DNA of 48,795 bases, taken from contig NZ_JANZYP010000075.1 in the NCBI RefSeq assembly GCF_025506355.1, positions 1 through 48,795 of the forward strand. The letters run 5' to 3'. The stretch comes from Sphaerisporangium corydalis. GTDB lineage: Bacteria > Actinomycetota > Actinomycetes > Streptosporangiales > Streptosporangiaceae. Shown piece after piece: positions 31,546 to 38,779 of the stretch; position 1 is the first letter of the stretch; each line of letters opens with the position of its first letter. The notes beneath the pieces were generated by a model. The model was given only the letters and a program-made list of their open reading frames with translations. It was not told the DNA's origin and ran no database searches. Both the position numbers and the translations under genes were made by a program.

Positions 31546-32821
31546 TCTCGGCTGGCTCGACGACGAGTTCACTCCCGAAGGCATCGCCGTACGCGACCTC
31601 GGGCAAACCCCGGGCGCCGATGGCCATCGCCATACGCCCAGAACCTTGTTCCGCGAGAGCGGCAACGCGTTGGCCCTCGGGGCGCGCTCACGCGGCGCCG
31701 CCACCCGCCTGGTCGGCCTGACCTGGGCCGAAGAGCGCCAGGCCATCGTCACCCGCCCCTACGTGACCATCCGCGAACCCGAGGACCTGCGGGGACGGCG
31801 TATCGGCCTGCCTCTCCGCACCGGCCCGAGGTTCGGCGTCCGCCGCGCGAACGGCGCGGTCGACGTGCGGCGCGCGTCCGCCCTGCGCGGCTTCCAGGGT
31901 GCCCTGTGGGCCGGCGGCCTGACCCTCAACGACACCCACCCCATCGACGTCCCCATCCCCGCCGTCACCCCCCGCCGCCCATCCGGCATCGCACGAACCC
32001 CGGCCGCCGCCGTCCGACGCTCGTCCGCCGACATCCGGAGCCCCGCCGCCGACTTCCGGAGCTCCGCCGCTGACATCCGGAGCTCCGCCGCCGGCGAGGC
32101 CCGAGGTCCCGCTGCCGGTGACGTCTGGGGTCCCGCCACCAGTGAGTTCCGGAGCCCCGCCGGTGAGGTCCGGGGTCCCGCCGCCACGGGCGCGTGGTCC
32201 TCCGCCGTCGCGGGCCGTCCGGCCGCCCATGCTGCACGGCAGTGGGCCGCCGAGTTCGAGGCGCTCGCCAGGGGCGAGATCGACGCCGTATACGTCAAGG
32301 GCGCGCCGGCCGTGGAGGCCGCGCGCCGGTACGGCCTGCACGTCGCGATCGACCTCGACGGCCACCCCGACCGGCGGGTGCGCCTCAACGACGGCACGCT
32401 CAGGCCGATCACCGTCGACAAGCTGCTCCTGGACGTCCGCCCGGACGTCGTCGCGCGCTTCCTGCGCGTCCTGCTCGACGCGGCCGAATGGGCCACCGCC
32501 CACCCCGCCCACGCCCTCGCCCTCCCGGGCGAACCCCCCACCACCCGCGACCGGTTCCCCACCTCCCACGACCGGCCACCCACCTCCCACGACCGGTTCC
32601 CCACCCACGACCGGTCCGCCGTCCCACCCGCCTCCCACGAACTGCCCGACCTGTCGGTCGACCTGTCCGCCGAGCGGCTGGCGCTCCTCGCCGACCAGGG
32701 ACGCTTCCTGCGGGCGCACGGCTTCCTGGACGCGGCCGTGGACGTGGACGCCTGGGCCGACCACTCCGCCCTGGCGGACGCCCAGGCCCGCCGCCGGTCC
32801 TACCAGGAGCAGACCGTATGA
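31484..32821 (+). CDS. DszB-like/NitT-TauT binding-fold protein with repeat insertions, no signal peptide
   Basis: 445 residues without a signal sequence. The family resemblance is to the desulfinase DszB and its SBP-like relatives: ELWYTRHPERLTATGIAADL at the start, LFRESGNALALGARSRG, TRLVGLTWAEERQAIV, EDLRGRRIGLPL, GEIDAVYVKGAPAVEAARRY and FLRAHGFLDAAVDVDAWADH. DszB has its catalytic Cys in YSNCPVPNA; here the aligned position is His9, so desulfination by the same mechanism is unlikely. Two low-complexity stretches interrupt the fold, at about residues 180-235 (S-A-A-D-I-R-type repeats) and 350-378 (FPTSHDRPP-type repeats); both stem from DNA tandem repeats. AGGAGA precedes GTG 31484 by 7 nt. 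The upstream leader suggests control by sulfur supply. Ligand unknown. Confidence 0.78.
   Translation: MQELWYTRHPERLTATGIAADLGWLDDEFTPEGIAVRDLGQTPGADGHRHTPRTLFRESGNALALGARSRGAATRLVGLTWAEERQAIVTRPYVTIREPEDLRGRRIGLPLRTGPRFGVRRANGAVDVRRASALRGFQGALWAGGLTLNDTHPIDVPIPAVTPRRPSGIARTPAAAVRRSSADIRSPAADFRSSAADIRSSAAGEARGPAAGDVWGPATSEFRSPAGEVRGPAATGAWSSAVAGRPAAHAARQWAAEFEALARGEIDAVYVKGAPAVEAARRYGLHVAIDLDGHPDRRVRLNDGTLRPITVDKLLLDVRPDVVARFLRVLLDAAEWATAHPAHALALPGEPPTTRDRFPTSHDRPPTSHDRFPTHDRSAVPPASHELPDLSVDLSAERLALLADQGRFLRAHGFLDAAVDVDAWADHSALADAQARRRSYQEQTV
32030..32185 (+). repeat. In-frame tandem repeats inside the DszB-like gene, first array
   Basis: About seven units of 21 or 24 bp. The first three (32030, 32051, 32072) are nearly identical 21-mers beginning GAC(A/T)TCCGGAGC; later units drift to GGTGA(C/G)GTC-GGGGTCCCGCC. 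All keep the reading frame. Confidence 0.85.
32534..32614 (+). repeat. In-frame tandem repeats inside the DszB-like gene, second array
   Basis: Four units of 21, 21, 21 and 18 bp, each ending CACGACCGG or CGCGACCGG and encoding versions of FPTSHDR/PPTSHDR. The frame is preserved. Confidence 0.85.
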
Positions 32822-32954
32822 CCCCGCCGGCGTACACGAGGATCACGGGGCCCACAGACCGGGCACGGCGGCGAGCGGGGCGCGCTCAGGAGGACGCCCG
32901 CCGTGCCCGGGTACCCCGGCTCCCCATGACCACCCCGGATCAGGATGTCCAGCG

Positions 32955-33911
32955 ATGACCATTCGGATCGGCGTGCACAACGACAGCCCGTCGCTGTTCT
33001 TCCTGTCGCGCCTCGACCACCTGCTCGACGGCTTCGAGGAACCCCTGGAGCTGTACTTCTACGCCGACGGCACCCGGACCGGTGACCTGCTGGCCGAGGG
33101 CGCCATCGACTTCGGCGGCACCGGCTCCACCGCGCCGCTGGTCGCGCGGGCCGCCGGGCTGCCCGTCGTGCACGTCGCCGCCTCGGCCCCCCGTCCCGGC
33201 CACGGCGCCCTCCTGGTGGCCGCGCCGGGGACGCCGGGCCCGGCCCACCCGGTCCGCACGGTCGCCGACCTCGAAGGCAGGCCCGTCGCCTTCGGCGCCG
33301 GTACCTGGCACACCCACTTCATGGCCAAGCTGCTGGCCGGGGCGGGCCTGTCGTACCAGGACGTCGAGCCGCGCGCGGCGGGCCGTGAGGCGGTCAAGTG
33401 GCTCCGCTCAGGAGAGATCGCCGCCTGGGTGGCCCAGGGCGCCGACCTGGTGAAGGCCGAGAGTTCGGAACGGGTCCGCGTCCTCGCGAGGACCGCCGGG
33501 GTGGTCTCCGACCGTTCGCTGTTCCTCGCCAGGCGCGACTTCGCCGAGAGCCGCCCTGACGCGGTCGCCGCCGTGGTCGGGGCGCTGCGGCAGGCCGACG
33601 ACTGGGCCCGGGCCAACCCGAGAGAGGCGGCCCACCTGACCGTGGAGGCGGTCGGCGGCTCGGTGGACGCCTGGGAGACGGCCCTGGCCCGCCTCCCCTG
33701 GCGCCTGGAACCCGCCGGCCCGGAACTCGCCGCCGAACAACAGGAGGCCGCCGACCTCCTCTACGCGGCGAGCGTCCTCCGCCGCCCCGTCGACGTCTCC
33801 GAGTCCTTCCTCCCCACCCTGACCCCCCTGATCACCGCCACCCTCACCGACCCTCTCCCCCGAACCGATCAGACCACCAAGAACCCATACCCAGCGGCGA
33901 TCTCCGCCTGA
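32955..33911 (+). CDS. SsuA/TauA-like substrate-binding-fold protein without signal peptide
   Basis: 318 residues with the fold of NitT/TauT-type periplasmic binding proteins: MTIRIGVHNDSPSLFFLSRL at the start, GDLLAEGAIDFGGTGSTAPL, VADLEGRPVAFGAGTWHTHF and EAVKWLRSGEIAAWVAQGAD. There is no signal peptide or lipobox, so it would stay in the cytosol unless a start upstream was missed; the frame is open to 32118 but only as overlap with the previous gene. ATG 32955 follows a modest GGA-containing site. It lies 133 bp after the DszB-like gene, with no ABC permease or ATPase nearby. It may be a desulfurisation accessory or an enzyme derived from a binding protein. Its last 43 bp overlap the convergent PIN-domain gene. 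Confidence 0.8.
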   Translation: MTIRIGVHNDSPSLFFLSRLDHLLDGFEEPLELYFYADGTRTGDLLAEGAIDFGGTGSTAPLVARAAGLPVVHVAASAPRPGHGALLVAAPGTPGPAHPVRTVADLEGRPVAFGAGTWHTHFMAKLLAGAGLSYQDVEPRAAGREAVKWLRSGEIAAWVAQGADLVKAESSERVRVLARTAGVVSDRSLFLARRDFAESRPDAVAAVVGALRQADDWARANPREAAHLTVEAVGGSVDAWETALARLPWRLEPAGPELAAEQQEAADLLYAASVLRRPVDVSESFLPTLTPLITATLTDPLPRTDQTTKNPYPAAISA

Positions 33912-34309
33912 GCCTTGTCGCGGGACGCGAACCCGTACGGCTCGCCGTCGGCCAGTTCGGGGACGACCAGGGAGGCCACCGACACGTGCCAGGCGTCCCT
34001 GGCCCGCAGCCCGTGTTCGCGGACGATTCGCAGCGCCAGGGCCTCCACCTTCTCCTGCGGGGCGGTGAGCAGCGTGATCAGCCCGCCGTCGGGGTCGGTG
34101 TGGGAGTCCCATGCGTTCAGGAGGGTCTGGACGTCCCCCCGGTGTCCGCGCGCGGCCCGGACCAGGGCACCGCTCACCTCGATGTCCGTCCACGACCCCG
34201 TGACCAGCAGCACATCGGGATCTTCGAGGAGCGAACGGGCCTCACGGTGATACGGCTCGTCGGACAGGTAGGCCCGGGCCAGGACCGACGAGTCGGCGTA
34301 GACGATCAC
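33869..34309 (-). CDS. vapC: PIN-domain toxin, VapC-like
   Basis: 146-residue PIN-domain nuclease. The expected acidic residues appear in order: IVYADSSVLARAYL (Asp6), WTDIEVSGALVRA (Glu about 44), and LRARDAWHVSVASL (Asp about 103), with a further Asp near SRDKAQAEIAAGYGF. VapC toxins cut tRNA or rRNA when freed from their antitoxin. The GTG/ATG start (34309) overlaps the antitoxin stop by four bases, so the pair is an operon. The 3' end overlaps the convergent binding-protein gene by 43 bp. The antitoxin-toxin order and the PIN motif support the name, although the exact RNA target is unknown. Confidence 0.88.
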   Translation of the reverse strand: MIVYADSSVLARAYLSDEPYHREARSLLEDPDVLLVTGSWTDIEVSGALVRAARGHRGDVQTLLNAWDSHTDPDGGLITLLTAPQEKVEALALRIVREHGLRARDAWHVSVASLVVPELADGEPYGFASRDKAQAEIAAGYGFLVV

Positions 34310-34632
34310 GAGCGTTCCCGGTCTTCGGCGAAGATCTTCTCCAGCTGGGGACCCCAGCCTGCCGTGAGATCGGCGATGGTGTTCAGGTCCACGGGGTGGC
34401 GCGGGGGAGAGGCGGGCGCGCCGTCTCCGGGCTCACGTGGGGACCGTGCCGCCAGCACGCCCAGCGCCGCCGCCCGGGACCTCAGCCGATCGCGTGGCGA
34501 ATCGGGGTCGACCGTGGCGGCGACGGCGAGGATGTCGTTGGCGATGGCGTTGATGGAGCGGTGTTCTCGCCGGGCGCGTTCTCGCAGGCGCGCGTGGAGC
34601 TCGTCGTCGACCCTCAACAGGAGCTGCTTCAT
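34306..34632 (-). CDS. vapB: Antitoxin with ribbon-helix-helix-like N-terminus, VapB-like
   Basis: 108 residues. The N-terminal 45 residues (QLLLRVDDELHARLRERARR, then EHRSINAIANDIL) have the beta-strand-helix-helix pattern of ribbon-helix-helix DNA-binding antitoxins. The C-terminal half is Pro/Arg-rich and ends DLTAGWGPQLEKIFAEDRERS-like, probably the toxin-wrapping arm. The ATG at 34632 lies only 2 bp from a 36-bp perfect palindrome. That palindrome contains a TATCAT -10 box exactly six nt before the ATG, so the message may be leaderless. The gene lies in the same direction as, and 40 bp after, the F420 oxidoreductase gene. Confidence 0.85.
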   Translation of the reverse strand: MKQLLLRVDDELHARLRERARREHRSINAIANDILAVAATVDPDSPRDRLRSRAAALGVLAARSPREPGDGAPASPPRHPVDLNTIADLTAGWGPQLEKIFAEDRERS

Positions 34633-34634
34633 CC

Positions 34635-34670
34635 CCTCATGATATCACTTTCAAAAGTGATATCATGAGG
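34635..34670. promoter_or_regulatory. 36-bp perfect palindrome, vapBC operator and promoter
   Basis: Two 17-bp arms (34635-34651 and 34654-34670, CCTCATGATATCACTTT and its complement) flank a 2-bp centre. It is strongly AT-rich for this genome. Read leftward it contains TATCAT six nt before the vapB ATG. As RNA it would form a long stem that could also end the oxidoreductase transcript. Confidence 0.85.
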
Positions 34671-34672
34671 TG

Positions 34673-35692
34673 TCAGCCGAGGACGAGGTCGCGGATGGTG
34701 CGGAGGGTGGGTTCGTCGCGGGGGCCCATGACCAGGAGGTTGGTCACGGGGCTGTCGCGCCAGGGCTGGAGGCGTTCGCGGATGCGGGCGGGCGGGCCGA
34801 CCAGGGAGATGCCGTCGGCGAGTTCGTCCGGTATCGCCGCGAAGGCCTCGTCCCTGCGCCCGGCGAGGTAGAGCTCCTGGATCTTCTCCGCCGCGTCGGC
34901 GAAGCCCATCCGGCCGACGATGTCGGCGTGGAAGTTGCGGCTCTTGGCGCCCATGCCCCCGATGTAGAGGGTGAGCATCATCTTCACGCCGTCCAGCGCG
35001 GACCGGATGTCGTCGGTGACGCTCACCAGGACCATCGCCGCGATGTCGAAGCCGGGCCCGGCGCCCGCGAGCGAGTCGCCGTACATGGCGCCGAGCTTCT
35101 CGGGGAACACGAACAGCGGCAGCCAGCCGTCGGTGATCTCGGCGGCGAGCGCGACGTTCTTGGGGCCCTCGGCGCCCAGGTAGATCGGGATCTCGGGCCG
35201 CAGCGGGTGGGTGATCAGCTTGAGCGGCTTGCCGAGGTTCGCTCCGCCGGGGTAGGGGAGGGGGTAGTGCGGGCCGTCGCTGGTAACGGGTTCCTCCCGG
35301 CGCCAGACCTTGCGCATGATGTCGACGTACTCGCGGGTGCGGGCGAGCGGGCGGGGGAACGGCGTGCCGTACCAGCCCTCCACGACCTGCGGCCCGGAGG
35401 CGCCGATGCCGAGCAGCAGCCGCCCTCCGGTGAGGTGGTCGAGCGTCATCGCGGTCATCGCGGTGGTCACCGGCGCGCGGGCGGAGATCTGCGCGACGCT
35501 GGTGCCCAGCTTGATCCTGCTGGTCCTGGCGCCGTACCAGGCCAGTGGCGTGAAGGCGTCCGAGCCGTACGCCTCGGCCGTCCACACCGACTCGTAGCCG
35601 AGCCGTTCGGCGGTCAGCACCACCTCGGTGGCGTCGTCGGCGTTCCGCTGCCAGTAGCCGACGTTCAGTCCGAGCTTCAGGTCACCGCTCAT
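34673..35692 (-). CDS. F420-dependent LLM oxidoreductase, Rv3520c-like
   Basis: 339-residue luciferase-like monooxygenase-fold enzyme. Features are LGLNVGYWQRNADDATEVVL at the start, YESVWTAEAYGSDAFTPLAW, SRIKLGTSVAQISARAPVTT, DHLTGGRLLLGIGASGPQVV and IYLGAEGPKNVALAAEITDG, matching the F420-dependent group that includes mycobacterial Rv3520c. That gene belongs to the KstR (cholesterol) regulon in mycobacteria. Here a KstR-type box lies 39-52 bp upstream, supporting a steroid or related side-chain role. ATG 35692 is chosen because GGAGG lies seven nt upstream; a TTG two codons earlier is possible. It is divergent in control from the FCD regulator gene and precedes vapBC. Confidence 0.9.
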   Translation of the reverse strand: MSGDLKLGLNVGYWQRNADDATEVVLTAERLGYESVWTAEAYGSDAFTPLAWYGARTSRIKLGTSVAQISARAPVTTAMTAMTLDHLTGGRLLLGIGASGPQVVEGWYGTPFPRPLARTREYVDIMRKVWRREEPVTSDGPHYPLPYPGGANLGKPLKLITHPLRPEIPIYLGAEGPKNVALAAEITDGWLPLFVFPEKLGAMYGDSLAGAGPGFDIAAMVLVSVTDDIRSALDGVKMMLTLYIGGMGAKSRNFHADIVGRMGFADAAEKIQELYLAGRRDEAFAAIPDELADGISLVGPPARIRERLQPWRDSPVTNLLVMGPRDEPTLRTIRDLVLG

Positions 35693-35730
35693 CTTCAAGC
35701 CTCCGCAGGAGTCCGGCCAGCGCCCGCAAT

Positions 35731-35744
35731 TAGAACACGTTCTA
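35731..35744. promoter_or_regulatory. KstR-type operator
   Basis: TAGAACACGTTCTA matches the KstR palindrome TNNAACNNGTTNNA known from mycobacterial cholesterol genes. It lies 39 bp upstream of an Rv3520c-like oxidoreductase, a gene type in that regulon. Confidence 0.75.
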
Positions 35745-35769
35745 TCTAGGTCGGTCGAGTGCGCGGCGG

Positions 35770-36459
35770 TCAGAGGAGTTCGGGGTAGGCGTGGGCGAGG
35801 TGGGCGGTCACGGCGTCGGCAGCGCCGGCCGCGTCGCCCGAGGTGATCGCGGCGTGGATCCGCCGGTGGTCCTCCCGCAGCACGCCCGTGTCGCCGAGCC
35901 GCTCGACCGCCTCGATGGCGTACCGGCGCATCGCGTCGCGCAGGGCGCGCATGACGGCCTCGATGAGCCGGTTGCCCGAGGCCTCGGCGATGGCCATGTG
36001 GAAGGCGATGTCGTGCTCGACGAACTCCTCCGCGCTCCCGGCGGCCTCCATGGCGCGCATGGCCTCACCCATGGCGCCGGACGGCTCCGGCGCGGCCCGG
36101 CGGGCGGCCTGCTCGGCCGACCAGCGCTCGATCATCAGCCGGGTGTCGATGACCTCGCGCATCGTGAGGCTGGACAGGCCGAGGCTGAGGCGCAGCAGGC
36201 CGGTCAGCGCGCTGTCGGGACGTGAGGTGAGCACCGCACCCGCGTCCGGCCCCCGGCCCGCCTGCGACGACACCACGCCCAGCGTCTCGAGGACGCGGAG
36301 CGCCTCGCGCACCGAGGCCCGGCTCACCTGGAGCTGCTCGGCGAGCTGCCGTTCGCCCGGCAGCCGGTCGCCCACCCTGAGCCCGTCGTCGGCGATGCGC
36401 CGCTCGACCTGGAGGAGCACCTCCTCGAACGCGCGCGGCCGACGTGCCTTGTCCGCCAC
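35770..36459 (-). CDS. GntR-family regulator with FCD domain, LldR-like
   Basis: 229 residues. The N-terminal winged helix is GDRLPGERQLAEQLQVSRAS followed by VREALRVLETLGVV. The helical FCD ligand domain has TMREVIDTRLMIERWSAEQA, FHMAIAEASGNRLIEAVMRA and REDHRRIHAAITSGDAAGAA, with His and Asp residues for the usual metal/carboxylate site. The GTG start has AAGGAGG upstream. It is divergent from lutABC and shares a 17-bp palindrome with that operon, so it probably senses lactate or a related hydroxy-acid and represses lutABC. The assignment to lactate is from context. Confidence 0.88.
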   Translation of the reverse strand: MADKARRPRAFEEVLLQVERRIADDGLRVGDRLPGERQLAEQLQVSRASVREALRVLETLGVVSSQAGRGPDAGAVLTSRPDSALTGLLRLSLGLSSLTMREVIDTRLMIERWSAEQAARRAAPEPSGAMGEAMRAMEAAGSAEEFVEHDIAFHMAIAEASGNRLIEAVMRALRDAMRRYAIEAVERLGDTGVLREDHRRIHAAITSGDAAGAADAVTAHLAHAYPELL

Positions 36460-36481
36460 GTGACCCTCCTTCGGTCCTGGA

Positions 36482-36498
36482 GTATGGTCTGACCATAC
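36482..36498. promoter_or_regulatory. Operator between the FCD regulator and lutABC
   Basis: GTATGGTC-T-GACCATAC is a perfect 8-bp inverted repeat with a 1-nt centre. Its TGGTCTGACCA core matches the TGGT-N3-ACCA style of FadR/LldR-type sites. It lies 22 bp before the regulator start and 93 bp before lutA. Confidence 0.8.
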
Positions 36499-36590
36499 CC
36501 GGCACGACGCCGGCGCCTGGAACGGATCACTGGACCAGCGGCGGCGTGCGGCCTCGAACCAGCTCGGTTCGCCTCGGAGGAAGGGGTGCG

Positions 36591-37367
36591 ATGCGGGTCG
36601 CCCTGTTCATCACGTGTGTCAACGACACGCTCTTTCCCGACACGGGGAAGGCGGTCGTGACCCTGTTGCGCCGCCTCGGATGCGAGGTGGAGTTCCCCAT
36701 GGCCCAGACCTGCTGCGGCCAGATGCACGTCAACACCGGTTACCGGGACGAGGGCGTGCGCCTGGCGCGGCACTTCCTGGACGTCTTCCAGGGGTACGAC
36801 GCCGTGGTCGCCCCCTCGGGTTCGTGCGCGGCGATGGTCCGCGAGCAGTACCCGAAGCTGGCGGCCGGCATGGGCGCGACCAGGGCGGGCGCGTTCGCGA
36901 GCGCCCACGGCGGGCACTCCCCGTTCGCCGAGGCGGTCGCCGAGGTGGCGCCGAAGGTGTACGACCTGTCGGAGTTCCTGGTCGACGTCCTCGACCGCAC
37001 CGACGTAGGCGCATATTTCCCGCACCGGGTGACATATCACCCGACGTGTCACTCGCTCCGCGGGCTGCGTGTGGGGGACCGTCCTACCCGGCTCCTCCAG
37101 AACGTCCGGGGCCTGGAGCTCACCCCCCTGCCGGGCGCCGAGGAGTGCTGCGGCTTCGGCGGCACCTTCTCCGTCAAGAACGCGGCGGTCTCCGCGGCCA
37201 TGTGCTCCGACAAGGTGGGGAACATCATCTCCACCGGCGCCGAAGTGCTCTGCGCCGCCGACAACTCCTGCCTGATGCACATCGGCGGCACGCTCGGCCG
37301 CCAGCGCAGCGGCGTCCGGGTCATGCACCTGGCGGAGATCCTCGCCAGGACCGAGGCGGACCGATGA
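36591..37367 (+). CDS. lutA: Lactate utilisation Fe-S protein LutA (LldE)
   Basis: 258 residues. It begins MRVALFITCVNDTLFPDTGK and carries two CCG-type cysteine motifs, AQTCCGQMHVNTGY at about 39-52 and AEECCGFGGTFSVK at about 184, that bind the Fe-S cluster in this CCG-domain family. LutA works with LutB and LutC to oxidise L-lactate to pyruvate in the cytosol or at the membrane. A strong ribosome site (GGAGGAAGGGG) precedes ATG 36591. It overlaps lutB by four bases (ATGA). The divergent FCD regulator and the palindrome between them explain its control. Confidence 0.95.
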   Translation: MRVALFITCVNDTLFPDTGKAVVTLLRRLGCEVEFPMAQTCCGQMHVNTGYRDEGVRLARHFLDVFQGYDAVVAPSGSCAAMVREQYPKLAAGMGATRAGAFASAHGGHSPFAEAVAEVAPKVYDLSEFLVDVLDRTDVGAYFPHRVTYHPTCHSLRGLRVGDRPTRLLQNVRGLELTPLPGAEECCGFGGTFSVKNAAVSAAMCSDKVGNIISTGAEVLCAADNSCLMHIGGTLGRQRSGVRVMHLAEILARTEADR

Positions 37368-38779
37368 CCGGCCCCGGCACCTTCCTCGGCATGCCCGCCT
37401 TCCCCGAGAACGCCGAAGAGGCCCTCGCGGACTCGCAGCTCAGGTTCAACCTCCGCAAGGCCACGCACACGATCCGCGGCAAGCGGGCCTCGGTCGTCGG
37501 GGAACTGCCCGACTGGGCCGAGCTGCGCGCCTCGGCCAAGGCCGTCAAGGACGAGACCCTGCGCCACCTCGACCGCTACCTGCTCCAGGTGGAGGAGGCG
37601 GTCACCAAGGCGGGCGGCCACGTCCACTGGGCCGCCGACGCCGCCGAGGCCAACGAGATCGTGACCGGCCTGGTCAGGGCCACCGGCCAGACCGAGGTGG
37701 TCAAGGTCAAGTCGATGGCCACCCAGGAGATCGGCCTGAACGAGGCGCTGGCGGAGGCCGGCGTCACCGCCTACGAGACCGACCTCGCCGAGCTGATCGT
37801 GCAGCTCGGGGACGACTGGCCCTCGCACATCCTGGTGCCGGCCATCCACCGCAACCGCTCGGAGATCCGGGAGATCTTCCGCGAGCACATGGCCGACTGG
37901 GGCCGCCCGGCCCCCGAGAACCTGAGCGACGAGCCACGTGCCCTCGCCGAGGCCGCGCGCCTGCACCTGCGCGAGCGCTTCATGTCCACCAAGGTCGGCG
38001 TGTCCGGCGCCAACTTCCTGATCGCCGAGACCGGCACCCTGGTCGTGCTGGAGTCCGAGGGCAACGGCCGGATGTGCCTGACCCTGCCGGAGACGCTGAT
38101 CAGCGTGGTGGGCATCGAGAAGGTGCTGCCCACCTGGCGTGACCTGGAGGTGTTCCTGCAACTGCTGCCGAGGAGCTCCACCGGCGAGCGCATGAACCCG
38201 TACACCTCCATGTGGACCGGCGCCACCGAGGGCCAGGAGTTCCACCTGGTGCTCCTGGACAACGGCCGCACCAAGGTGCTCGCCGACGAGATCGGGCGCC
38301 AGGCGTTGCGCTGCATCCGCTGCTCGGCCTGCCTGAACGTCTGCCCCGTCTACGAACGCGTCGGTGGCCACTCGTACGGCTCGGTCTATCCCGGGCCGAT
38401 CGGCGCCATCCTCACCCCGCAGCTCCGCGGGACGGCCTCCGAGCTCGACGCCTCGCTGCCGTACGCCTCCAGCCTGTGCGGCGCGTGCTACGACGTGTGC
38501 CCGGTCGCGATCGACATCCCCGAGGTGCTCGTCCACCTGCGCTCCACCGGGCCGCACGCCCCGGCGGAACGGCTCGGGCTGAAGGTCGCCGGCTGGGTGC
38601 TCGACCGGCCGGTACGGCTGGAGCGGGCGCAGCGGCTGGCCACCCGGTTCCGCGGGCTGGTGCCCAAGAAGCGGCTGCCGGGCCCGGGCGCCGCCTGGAC
38701 CGACACCAGGGACGTCCCTCCCGTTCCCGAGGAGTCGTTCCGCGACTGGTGGCAGCGCACCGAGGGAGACACCCGATGA
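37364..38779 (+). CDS. lutB: Lactate utilisation Fe-S protein LutB (LldF)
   Basis: 471 residues. The N-terminal half is the LUD domain (ANEIVTGLVRATGQTEVVKV, GLNEALAEAGVTAYETDLAE, VGVSGANFLIAETGTLVVLE). The C-terminal part has two 4Fe-4S clusters, CIRCSACLNVCPVY and CGACYDVCPVAI, and a tail WTDTRDVPPVPEESFRDWWQ. ATG 37364 is coupled to the lutA stop, and its own stop is coupled to lutC. It is the electron-transferring subunit of the lactate-oxidising complex. Confidence 0.95.
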   Translation: MTGPGTFLGMPAFPENAEEALADSQLRFNLRKATHTIRGKRASVVGELPDWAELRASAKAVKDETLRHLDRYLLQVEEAVTKAGGHVHWAADAAEANEIVTGLVRATGQTEVVKVKSMATQEIGLNEALAEAGVTAYETDLAELIVQLGDDWPSHILVPAIHRNRSEIREIFREHMADWGRPAPENLSDEPRALAEAARLHLRERFMSTKVGVSGANFLIAETGTLVVLESEGNGRMCLTLPETLISVVGIEKVLPTWRDLEVFLQLLPRSSTGERMNPYTSMWTGATEGQEFHLVLLDNGRTKVLADEIGRQALRCIRCSACLNVCPVYERVGGHSYGSVYPGPIGAILTPQLRGTASELDASLPYASSLCGACYDVCPVAIDIPEVLVHLRSTGPHAPAERLGLKVAGWVLDRPVRLERAQRLATRFRGLVPKKRLPGPGAAWTDTRDVPPVPEESFRDWWQRTEGDTR

